From: Methanothrix sp.
GTDB taxonomy: Archaea > Halobacteriota > Methanosarcinia > Methanotrichales > Methanotrichaceae
DNA length: 16,248 bases
Reading direction: 5' to 3'
Assembly: GCA_028688175.1 (NCBI GenBank)
Contig: JAQTYS010000030.1
Span: 1 to 16,248 of the forward strand
In this document: positions 1 to 5,608 of the stretch, piece after piece
Layout of the letters: the number at the start of each line of letters is the position of its first letter
Position numbering within the stretch: the first letter of the stretch is position 1
The notes under the pieces: generated by a model
The model's input: only the letters and a program-made list of their open reading frames with translations
What the model was told of the DNA's origin: nothing
Database searches by the model: none
Position numbers and translations under genes: made by a program

Positions 1-1292
1 CAGGAAGCAATCTGCAGAGGATGAGCGGCCATAGCCCGGTAAGAATGCAGCTTCTCCTCACAGGTCTTTAGAGCCAGAGCACAGTTCTCAGCCCGATATT
101 CAATATCGGCTAAGGTTAGATAGGCCAGCCAGAGGCTGCCATTGGCTTCGCCGTAATCCTCAGGAGAGTCCTCCAGGGCAAAGACCTCTAAAGCCTTTTG
201 AGCCGCCAGGATGGCCTTCATGCAATTGCCGGTTTTGTCCACCTTCTGGCTCAGTGTGAGATAGACATTGGCCAGATTATTTTGAGCGGTTGCATAAAGC
301 CTGGGATGCTCCTCTGGAGAATAGATATGCAGAGCATTGTTGTAAGATGCCAGTGCCAGCCGACAGTTTTCCAGGAAGCAGTGCTCGCCCTCTCCGTGCT
401 CGCATTCTTCCTCTTTCGCGTTCTGCCCATCATTCACTGCTTCATCTTCTTCGGCTATTGCTAGGTATGCATTTCCTAAATTATTCTGCGTAGCAGCCCA
501 GGCCAGTGGATGCTCCTTCTCGGTTCTGTAGATCAGCGCCTCCCGGCAAGCATCCAGAGCCATTCGGCAGTTTTCTGCTCGATCTTCGGTCTCGGAGAGG
601 GAGAGATAGGCTATGGCCAGATTGTTCTTCATAGCTGCGTATTGTATGGGGTTATGCACCTGAGAATAGACTTGGATGGCTTCCAGGTAAGCGAAAATGG
701 CTTCTTGGCAGCATTTTGCATGATCAGCTGCATTTGCAGACTGTGCCAGGGTCAGATAGCTGCTGCCCAGGTTGGCCATGGATGCTGCAAATTGCCAGGG
801 GCTGTCTTTTAGGTTATAGACGCGTAGCGCAGCTTTGCAGGCTTCTACTGCCTTTTTGCCGTTTTCCTGTTGGCTTTCCAGCTCCGCCAGCTTTCGATAG
901 CAACTTCCCAGCTCATTTTGAAGGGAGGCATATTCATCAGGATCTGCAGTTAGAGTAAAGGAGTGCAGGGCATCTTCGGAGCATTGGGCGGCCTGCTTGA
1001 GGTTTTTGGCTCGATTTTTGTAATCAGCCAATGCAACATAGACAGAGCCCAGGCTGCTCATGACTTTGGCGCGAGGAATTGGATGGCTCTTGGGCGTAAA
1101 TACGAGCAGAGCTTCTTCATAGGCGGCGATGGCGCGCTCGCAGCGTGACATATCATTTTTTTGTCTGATAATCTCCAGGCAATTGTCGCCTATCCTTTTT
1201 TGCATATTGGCGCGCTGCACCTGGTCCATCTCGAAGGCCAGCATCTTCTCGTATACGATCAGGGCCTTTTCATATTTCTGCTCAACAATTGC
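1..1292 (-). CDS. TPR-repeat protein, C-terminal end outside the window
   Basis: An open frame runs on the minus strand from just after a TAG (1293-1295) to the left edge, about 430 codons. It consists of TPR-like units of roughly 46-50 residues with the recurring pattern NNLGNAYL.LAE..D...NC..A......AL..Y....HP. Examples are KNNLAIAYLSLSETEDRAEN and QNNLGNAYLAIAEEDEAVND. One unit carries an acidic insert (EEECEHGEGEH). No signal peptide or membrane segment is visible in this part, so it is probably a cytoplasmic scaffold. The start is uncertain. A Shine-Dalgarno AAGGAGG (about 1300-1306) lies 10 nt before an in-frame ATT (1289), and the first in-frame ATG is at 1244. Upstream sequence suggests the original N-terminus was longer and is now broken. 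The partner and function cannot be told from sequence. Confidence 0.8.
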
Positions 1293-1407
1293 CTATTCGC
1301 CTCCTTTTAGTTTTGGATACAAATACAGATGGGATTCGCCGCTACTTCTAATCTTCGCCCATCCCAATAAGACCAGCAGTATCAAAAAATTTCAGTATTT
1401 TTCTCAT
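1293..1407 (-). pseudogene. Damaged 5' end of the TPR gene
   Basis: An ATG at 1405-1407 opens a short frame beginning MRKILKFFDTAGLIGMGED and ending in TAG at about 1348. In the neighbouring frame the sequence then reads SSGESHLYLYPKLKGGE, meets a TAG at 1293-1295, and continues without a break into AIVEQKYEKALIVYEKML of the TPR protein. The simplest reading is one original N-terminus broken by a frameshift near 1345 and a nonsense codon at 1293. The alternative is that this is ordinary leader sequence and translation starts at the AAGGAGG site inside it. No homologue comparison was possible. Confidence 0.4.
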
Positions 1408-1477
1408 TTACTTAGTTAAAATACCGAAAGTGTTAAATCCTATGAAGGCAGAAAGTATATTGGAAAAGGAAATTATC

Positions 1478-1495
1478 ATCAACAATAATGTTGAT
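1478..1495. repeat. Small perfect hairpin
   Basis: ATCAACA and TGTTGAT are perfect 7-nt inverted arms around an ATAA loop. There is no T-run directly after it on either strand. It could be an operator-type palindrome or an RNA hairpin; the sequence does not decide. Confidence 0.4.
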
Positions 1496-1515
1496 AAGTG
1501 TTCTGCCAAAATTAG

Positions 1516-1552
1516 GAGAGTTCAGGTCCTATACCTCCTTCCTGAACCTCTC
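1516..1552. repeat. Hairpin with 11-12 nt arms
   Basis: GAGAGTTCAGG (1516-1526) pairs with CCTGAACCTCTC (1541-1552) with a single bulged base and a 14-nt loop. On the minus strand the loop reads AAGGAGGTATAGGA, so a ribosome-binding-like motif is held in the loop, although no start codon follows at usable distance. It may be a 5'-leader structure for the TPR gene or a processing site. Confidence 0.4.
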
Positions 1553-1632
1553 CCACCTCATTATATACGCATTATATTAAGTATGGAATGGTCGAATGCC
1601 CCTTGAATATATTTTCCTGTAAAATTTAAAAA

Positions 1633-1728
1633 TCATTTAATTATCACGACGTCCAGGAGGAGCAGGATAGCTCCTAAAAAACCTAGGATGGTAATTATGG
1701 TCTCCGTATTTATCTCTGGGTTATGCAC
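1633..1728 (-). CDS. Possible small single-span membrane peptide
   Basis: A GTG at 1726-1728 opens a 31-residue frame that starts MHNPEINTETIITILGFLG and ends in a hydrophobic run (AILLLLDVVIIK), a plausible single transmembrane helix. It lies downstream of the VapC stop on the same strand and in the same frame (the intervening codons are open), and could be the third gene of that operon. No clear ribosome-binding site precedes the GTG, there is no ATG, and a chance hydrophobic frame cannot be excluded. Confidence 0.3.
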   Translation of the reverse strand: MHNPEINTETIITILGFLGAILLLLDVVIIK

Positions 1729-1781
1729 GGGCCATGCGCTAAGCTGATCTAGAATATATAGTTTTCCGGATATGGGAGTTT

Positions 1782-2207
1782 TCAGGCGCGTTTGAGGTCT
1801 TCCACCCAGAGCATTCGATCGATCAGGGGGCTATTGCTAAGGGCCTGGAAGAATTTGCCATCGGCAGTTACCATGCGTCCATCCAGCGCCTCAGCGAGAG
1901 CCAGGTAAAGGCAATCGTAGACACTGCGTTTGGTCTCGATTGCTAGATGAAATGCCTCCTCTCGAAAATTCAATGATGGATATGATCGGATAGGAAATTG
2001 GAGTATTTTATTATGGATATCAAATCCTTCATCCTCAGATAAGATACCTCTGCGAATCAACTTGCATAGGACGCTATCTACCTCTAAAAAGAGAAGATCT
2101 GGTGCATGAAGCTCATAATTTTTACTTAGTAGTTCAAGAGCATCATTGGCATTATCTTCTGCAATGAACCATTTTGCAGCCACGCTAGCATCAACTACAA
2201 CGATCAT
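1782..2207 (-). CDS. vapC: PIN-domain ribonuclease toxin, VapC family
   Basis: A 141-residue single-domain PIN protein, normal length for VapC toxins, which are Mg2+-dependent ribonucleases that block translation by cutting tRNA or rRNA. The acidic residues expected at the active site are present: D6 in VVVDAS, E42 in LFLEVDS, D98 in SVYDCLYLALAE and D116 in VTADGKF. The ATG overlaps the antitoxin stop by 4 nt (ATGA), so the pair is translationally coupled, with the antitoxin first as usual. Nothing suggests inactivation, unlike the TA remnants at 11039-13473. The family assignment is firm; the RNA target is unknown. Confidence 0.9.
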   Translation of the reverse strand: MIVVVDASVAAKWFIAEDNANDALELLSKNYELHAPDLLFLEVDSVLCKLIRRGILSEDEGFDIHNKILQFPIRSYPSLNFREEAFHLAIETKRSVYDCLYLALAEALDGRMVTADGKFFQALSNSPLIDRMLWVEDLKRA

Positions 2208-2434
2208 CGCTCCCGATCCTCGCGGATAAGCTCCGCGGAATCTGGAAACGTTCTACCTTTCAGTCTCTCTCGAATATTAAGGGCAATTTGGCGAGCCTGA
2301 GTTATGTCTACCTTGGCTGATTGCTCCAGAATATGGCGAACCTCCGCCTCCAGGGAGCGATCATTATCCTGAGCGCGCATTTTCAGTCGAGTCACAACAT
2401 CGTCGTCGAGATTTCTAACGATAATCTGGGCCAT
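2204..2434 (-). CDS. vapB: VapB antitoxin, FitA-like ribbon-helix-helix protein
   Basis: A 76-residue protein. The N-terminus AQIIVRNLDDDVVTRLKMRA is the β-strand and first helix of a FitA/Arc-type ribbon-helix-helix DNA-binding domain, followed by the typical SLEAEVRHILEQ helix. The C-terminal part (about residues 45-76) is charged and would wrap around the PIN toxin encoded next. A strong Shine-Dalgarno AAGGAGG sits 4 nt before the ATG. VapB-type proteins usually repress their own operon as a complex with VapC; a TATA-like element at 2468-2475 is the likely promoter. Confidence 0.9.
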   Translation of the reverse strand: MAQIIVRNLDDDVVTRLKMRAQDNDRSLEAEVRHILEQSAKVDITQARQIALNIRERLKGRTFPDSAELIREDRER

Positions 2435-2467
2435 AATGCCTCCTTTGATAGCTTAATGATAGCATGA

Positions 2468-2475
2468 AAGTATAA
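2468..2475 (-). promoter_or_regulatory. TATA-like promoter of vapBC
   Basis: On the minus strand TTATACTT lies about 34 nt before the vapB ATG. Archaeal transcription would then start near 2445, leaving a short leader that includes the AAGGAGG ribosome-binding site. Confidence 0.45.
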
Positions 2476-2555
2476 GATCATTTGGATGGGATACGGAAGT
2501 CATCTGGATATCGATAAGCAGCAGACTTAGCGTATCAGAATAGAGATTGGATAAT

Positions 2556-2599
2556 TAAAATATAAAAAGAAAATATAATGGCGCTGGGGCTAGAAGCCC
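2556..2599 (-). terminator. Likely terminator after the exported protein at 2599-3042
   Basis: On the minus strand a small perfect hairpin GGGCT-TCT-AGCCC overlaps the stop codon (2587-2599). About 10 nt further on comes a T-rich run of roughly 20 nt (TTTTCTTTTTATATTTT). T-rich tracts are the main signal for archaeal termination. It separates this gene from the VapBC operon. Confidence 0.5.
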
Positions 2600-3042
2600 T
2601 AGACCCCACCTAAATAACCATCGCCTGTAATTTTTCCTGTCTCGCTATCCTGATACGATTTGATTGCGCCAGCGGGTAGTAGATTTATATCATTCGTGGT
2701 GTACTTTGACCCGCCAGCCTTATTCGATCCATCAATCGCATGCACCATGCCACCCTGGGTGGTGTTATTGGCGAGGAGGTAAGGCTTGGAAAGATCCACC
2801 GGACCCGTCACCTTCTGCATGATCATGTTTGGATCCTCTCCGAAGATGGCCCGTACCCAGGCATTCCACTGATCTATCAGGGCGTTGAAGGTTGTGGCAT
2901 CTCCGCCTTGCACGTACTTCTCATGCGCTTCACCGAGTTGGTAGGACAGGCGCAGGCCGTTTATTATGGCCTGCTGCTGGTCGGTGTAATCTGCGGCCAT
3001 AGTTAGGCCCACTATGCATAATAATATAGCAATATACTTCAT
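2599..3042 (-). CDS. Small exported protein, unknown function
   Basis: A 147-residue protein starting MKYIAILLCIVGLTMAADYT, a typical short signal peptide with likely cleavage after the MA or MAA at residues 15-17. The mature part has no recognised motif. It starts with an amphipathic helical stretch and ends in a Gly/Thr/Asp-rich region (GSNKAGGSKYTTNDINLLPA). There are no cysteines in the mature part and no second membrane segment, so it is probably soluble outside the membrane. ATG 3042 is chosen over the TTG directly before it because it gives the standard signal peptide. It sits next to three other exported proteins on the same strand but is not obviously their paralogue. Confidence 0.65.
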   Translation of the reverse strand: MKYIAILLCIVGLTMAADYTDQQQAIINGLRLSYQLGEAHEKYVQGGDATTFNALIDQWNAWVRAIFGEDPNMIMQKVTGPVDLSKPYLLANNTTQGGMVHAIDGSNKAGGSKYTTNDINLLPAGAIKSYQDSETGKITGDGYLGGV

Positions 3043-3110
3043 CAATCTCTCACTCTCCTTTTATTATCACATTGTTCGAACTGCCTCTTTGGCCTGGTTC
3101 TTCGAGCACT

Positions 3111-3584
3111 CTAGCGGAAGATCGAAGGCAATACGTAGTTTGAACTGCTGGCGTCATTTGCAATGGCATTGCCTCTGTCCACATAGACCGGCTTTCCCGT
3201 GTAGGAATCAATGTAGAAATACTTGATCTCCCCGGTACTGGGAATCTTGTAGGCATAAATCGACCTTCCTGTGAAGGGATCCGTCTCAACCTCGCCTATC
3301 CAGCCCTCTGAATAATTAAAGGACTTCCAGGTAGCAAATGGATCATCCACCAGCTTTCCATTCTTAATCAGGCTTCCCTTAGGTGCAGTTCCCCAGTTCC
3401 ACAGGCTGTTATTGCCACTGCTGTTATCGGAAGATGGTGCTGTATCATTGGCCTTTAAGGTGCCAATCACACTCCTGCCATATTCTCCACCAACACTCTG
3501 GAAACGGCTAGTATCCTGGGCATGGCAATCCACCGCCAAGAGACAAGCTATTAGTACTATCATTACTGCCAATGCAGTCTTCAT
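3111..3584 (-). CDS. Exported DPxTG-repeat protein, paralogue A
   Basis: A signal peptide starts MKTALAVMIVLIACLLAVDC, with likely cleavage near HAQ|D. The mature protein shares conserved blocks with the two genes upstream: RFQSVGGE(Y/F)G, SLWNWG..PKG, K(L/V).DDP..TWK and W(I/L)GE. A Tyr/Pro/Gly-rich C-terminus follows, with units such as DPFTGRSIYAY and DSYTGKPVYVD. The ATG at 3584 is preferred over the GTG 12 nt upstream because its promoter spacing and signal peptide match paralogue B exactly. It is the shortest of the three, with about two C-terminal units. Such repeats could form a β-rich surface or sheath component; that is inference and the function is unknown. Confidence 0.7.
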   Translation of the reverse strand: MKTALAVMIVLIACLLAVDCHAQDTSRFQSVGGEYGRSVIGTLKANDTAPSSDNSSGNNSLWNWGTAPKGSLIKNGKLVDDPFATWKSFNYSEGWIGEVETDPFTGRSIYAYKIPSTGEIKYFYIDSYTGKPVYVDRGNAIANDASSSNYVLPSIFR

Positions 3585-3618
3585 ACCAAACCCCACCTTT
3601 ATGACATTAAACCAGATC

Positions 3619-3640
3619 CATAAAAGGCTTTCGAGTGTTT
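3619..3640 (-). promoter_or_regulatory. Promoter of paralogue A, duplicated from paralogue B
   Basis: The minus strand reads AAACACTCGAAAGCCTTTTA, a BRE-like CGAAAG followed by a CTTTTAT TATA-like box. It lies about 38 nt before ATG 3584. The same element at the same distance precedes paralogue B at 4217-4238. It overlaps the stop codon of paralogue B. Confidence 0.55.
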
Positions 3641-4181
3641 AGCTGAAGATGGGCGGCAGAGATGATTTCTTTTGCTCCACATATTGGCCGGAAACAGGCC
3701 CATAGCTGGCATAGGTCGGCACTCCCGTTTCAGGATTAAAGTAGACGTAGACAGTCTTTCCCGACTTGGAATCAATGTACGTATAGTAAGACTGGCCGTT
3801 GATCGGGTCTACATAAGTCGTAACCGGTTCGCCCGTTTGAGGATCTGTATAGGTATAAGAAGGAGATGCAGTGCCGTATGGGTCTACGAAAGAGTCTCCC
3901 AGCCAATTCTTGACAACATTGAGCGTTTTCATGGTATATGCAGGATCGCCGATCAGGTTGCCATCAACCACCTTGGTTCCCTTGGGCGAACTTCCCCAGC
4001 TCCACAGGCTGCCATTATTGCTGCTTGTTGCCGTCTGCTGTGTATCACTGGATTTTATGGTGCTGATCATCTTTTTGCCGAAATCCCCGCCCACACTCTG
4101 GAAACGGCTTGTGTCCTGGGCATAGCAGCCCACTGCCAGTAGGCATACTACCAGCACTACTACTGCCAATGCAGTCTTCAT
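3639..4181 (-). CDS. Exported DPxTG-repeat protein, paralogue B
   Basis: The N-terminus MKTALAVVVLVVCLLAVGCY is nearly identical to paralogue A, including DNA identity around the start codon, which points to a recent duplication. The mature N-terminal half has RFQSVGGDFGKK, SLWSWGSSPKG and VVDGNLIGDPAYT. The C-terminal half carries about four aromatic units of the DPxTG type: TDPQTGEPVTTY, VDPINGQSYYTY, DSKSGKTVYVY and NPETGVPTYA. There is no sortase or membrane anchor at the C-terminus. The near-lipobox AVGC is not kept in paralogue A, so cleavage by ordinary signal peptidase is more likely than lipid attachment. Function unknown; surface or sheath structure is a guess. Confidence 0.7.
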   Translation of the reverse strand: MKTALAVVVLVVCLLAVGCYAQDTSRFQSVGGDFGKKMISTIKSSDTQQTATSSNNGSLWSWGSSPKGTKVVDGNLIGDPAYTMKTLNVVKNWLGDSFVDPYGTASPSYTYTDPQTGEPVTTYVDPINGQSYYTYIDSKSGKTVYVYFNPETGVPTYASYGPVSGQYVEQKKSSLPPIFS

Positions 4182-4216
4182 ACCAAACCCCACGGGAAAA
4201 AGAAAGCGGGGGAAAA

Positions 4217-4238
4217 ATAAAAGCCTTTCGCGTGTTTG
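4217..4238 (-). promoter_or_regulatory. Promoter of paralogue B
   Basis: The minus strand reads AAACACGCGAAAGGCTTTTA followed by TTTT. This is a BRE-like GCGAAAGG directly before a TATA-like CTTTTATT, about 38 nt from ATG 4181. The match to the element at 3619-3640 in both sequence and spacing supports a real, duplicated promoter. Confidence 0.55.
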
Positions 4239-4273
4239 GATTAATTTTCTTTTTTTGCGATTCTTTCCTCATA

Positions 4274-4894
4274 TTATAACCTGGTCCACGGCTCATTCTG
4301 GCTATAGGCCGCCTGACCTGCCATTTTGCCCACCAGGAGATTGATGAGATCGATAGGGGCTGCGCTGGCATGAACCTCATTTCCCGTCATGGGATCAATG
4401 TAGGCATAGACCAGATTGCCGGTCTTGGCATCAGGATAGGTGGAATAGGTAAAGAATGGTTTTGACGTAGTAGGATTGAGAAATCGGTAGATCTTTTTTC
4501 CAGTCAGCGGATCGGAGTAGGTCTCCATGGGAAGACCGGTATCAGGGTCTGTGTAGGTCTCGCCCAGCCAGTTGCTGGAGAGATTTAAAAGCGGCCGGAG
4601 ATAATAGGGATCGGTTACCAGATTGCCGTCAACTATCTTGCTGCCCAGAGGCGCATTGCCCCAGTTCCATAAGTCACTGCCGTTATCTTCATTTTTGATC
4701 ACGGGGCCGGATTTGGCATTCGTTTCCTGGAAATCCTTTATCCATTTCTGAGCAAATTCACCACTAACGCTCTGGAATTGCGGAGGCGTGCTCTGGCTGC
4801 TTGCCACCGCCAGGAAAAGATATAAAAAACAAAGTACCAATGAAGCATTCAGAATAATAGTAGCTGCATATCTAATTCTTATGCGATTTTTCAT
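4274..4894 (-). CDS. Exported DPxTG-repeat protein, paralogue C
   Basis: The longest and most diverged of the three. A basic start (MKNRIRIRYAATIILNASLV) leads into a hydrophobic segment and likely cleavage around ASS|Q. It keeps the family blocks QFQSVSGEFAQKW, DLWNWGNAPLGS, KIVDGNLVTDPY and NWLGE. At least three units follow: TDPDTGLPMETY, SDPLTGKKIYRF and IDPMTGNEVHA. An ATG at 4906 overlaps the stop of the regulator gene, but the ATG at 4894 has the better ribosome-binding site (GAGG, 6 nt away). It forms an operon with the regulator, so expression may be autoregulated together with it. Function unknown. Confidence 0.7.
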   Translation of the reverse strand: MKNRIRIRYAATIILNASLVLCFLYLFLAVASSQSTPPQFQSVSGEFAQKWIKDFQETNAKSGPVIKNEDNGSDLWNWGNAPLGSKIVDGNLVTDPYYLRPLLNLSSNWLGETYTDPDTGLPMETYSDPLTGKKIYRFLNPTTSKPFFTYSTYPDAKTGNLVYAYIDPMTGNEVHASAAPIDLINLLVGKMAGQAAYSQNEPWTRL

Positions 4895-4902
4895 ACAATT
4901 CC

Positions 4903-5418
4903 TCATTCAATCTTTCTGGCCGCAACCTCAATGGCCCGGATGACACTGTCTCTGGGAATTATGGTAGCCACGGGAATGGAGAGCAGCTTCTCTACCGTTG
5001 GGCTGACGATGGGGGCGCAGACCAGGGCTGAGGCCCCGTCTCTCTCCGCTCTTATGGCAGCGATGATGGCCTCCTCGATGGTGGTGGCCGAATACTCTCG
5101 TAAGGTTAGCATCTTGTCCCCTATCTTCATCTTTTTCTCGCTGATCTTATCAAGAACCGGCCGGGCGGCAATTATGGCGATGAAATTTCCTTCCGAGCCT
5201 TCCAGCTGGCGAATCGTCTTCACAATCTGGCGGAGCGTGGTGATATTTGGGTCTCTGTGGCCGGAGAGGATCTTGTAGAGGGTGCTTTGGGGAATTGTTG
5301 ATACCTTGGAAAATTCCCGAGCGGAAAGCCCCAGTTCCCTGAAGACCTCTCTCAAGGTTTCTCGCAGCCTCTCATCCGACTGGAAAGCGGCCCTCATCAC
5401 CCGTTCCACATTTGGCAT
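4903..5418 (-). CDS. XRE-type transcriptional regulator with PrpR_N-like sensor domain
   Basis: A 171-residue two-domain protein. Residues about 20-65 form a Cro/C1-type helix-turn-helix (LSAREFSKVSTIPQSTLYKI followed by LSGHRDPNITTLRQIV). Residues about 95-171 (LREYSATTIEEAIIAAIRAE then DGASALVCAPIV, LLSIPVATIIP, SVIRAIEVAARKI) resemble one lobe of the PrpR_N sensory fold. That fold is known from regulators that bind small organic acids; the match here is by eye. It is divergent from the cysteate synthase operon across 190 bp with palindromes and overlaps an exported-protein gene downstream. It is a good candidate regulator of both sides. The effector is unknown; an acid of the coenzyme M route is speculation. 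Confidence 0.75.
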   Translation of the reverse strand: MPNVERVMRAAFQSDERLRETLREVFRELGLSAREFSKVSTIPQSTLYKILSGHRDPNITTLRQIVKTIRQLEGSEGNFIAIIAARPVLDKISEKKMKIGDKMLTLREYSATTIEEAIIAAIRAERDGASALVCAPIVSPTVEKLLSIPVATIIPRDSVIRAIEVAARKIE

Positions 5419-5440
5419 ACTATTGGATAATGCAGAGCAA

Positions 5441-5448
5441 ATATTTCT
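5441..5448 (-). promoter_or_regulatory. TATA box of the regulator gene, probably leaderless
   Basis: AAATATTT lies about 26 nt before the regulator ATG (5418) on the minus strand, preceded by a purine-rich stretch. No ribosome-binding site is seen before the ATG. Spacing and lack of SD together suggest a leaderless mRNA. Confidence 0.45.
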
Positions 5449-5549
5449 ACTTTTGGGTAGAGGGATTATACCTCCGGCAAAACATTAATATCCAGGATGG
5501 AGCGCATTTGGACTAATGGTACTCTTCTTGCCATCTATTTTCACAATTA

Positions 5550-5564
5550 GGACAAAATTTGTCC
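5550..5564. promoter_or_regulatory. Perfect palindrome, candidate operator
   Basis: GGACAAAATTTGTCC has perfect 7-nt arms around a central A. It lies 7 nt before the BRE-like GAAAAC of the cysteate synthase promoter, a usual place for an archaeal operator. The divergent XRE-type regulator is the obvious candidate to bind it. Confidence 0.5.
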
Positions 5565-5571
5565 CCAAATA

Positions 5572-5585
5572 GAAAACGTTATATT
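5572..5585 (+). promoter_or_regulatory. BRE/TATA of the cysteate synthase operon
   Basis: GAAAAC (BRE-like) followed by GTTATATT gives a TATA box centred near 5582, about 27 nt before the ATG at 5609. Transcription would start almost at the ATG, giving a leaderless or nearly leaderless message. The GGAG at 5594-5597 is 11 nt from the ATG and may not be in the transcript. Confidence 0.5.
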
Positions 5586-5597
5586 CTCCATTTGGAG
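5586..5597. promoter_or_regulatory. Second palindrome between TATA and start codon
   Basis: CTCCATTTGGAG has perfect 5-nt arms around TT, directly after the TATA box. In addition CCAAAT (5565-5570) and ATTTGG (5590-5595) form an inverted pair flanking the BRE/TATA. A protein bound here would block RNA polymerase. Confidence 0.4.
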
Positions 5598-5608
5598 AAG
5601 TTGCCTTT

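Larger units (their letters stand above)
1408..1632. other. AT-rich intergenic stretch without a convincing gene
   Basis: No coding frame with a start and codon pattern like the neighbours is seen here. The stretch is AT-rich and contains two perfect or near-perfect hairpins, listed separately at 1478-1495 and 1516-1552. It lies upstream of the damaged TPR gene and downstream of the VapBC operon, both on the minus strand. Confidence 0.5.

Noticed and set aside
4130..4181. Lipobox in exported paralogue B (AVGC)
   Set aside because: Paralogue A has AVDC at the same place, which is not a lipobox, and paralogue C has none. Ordinary signal peptidase cleavage fits all three better.
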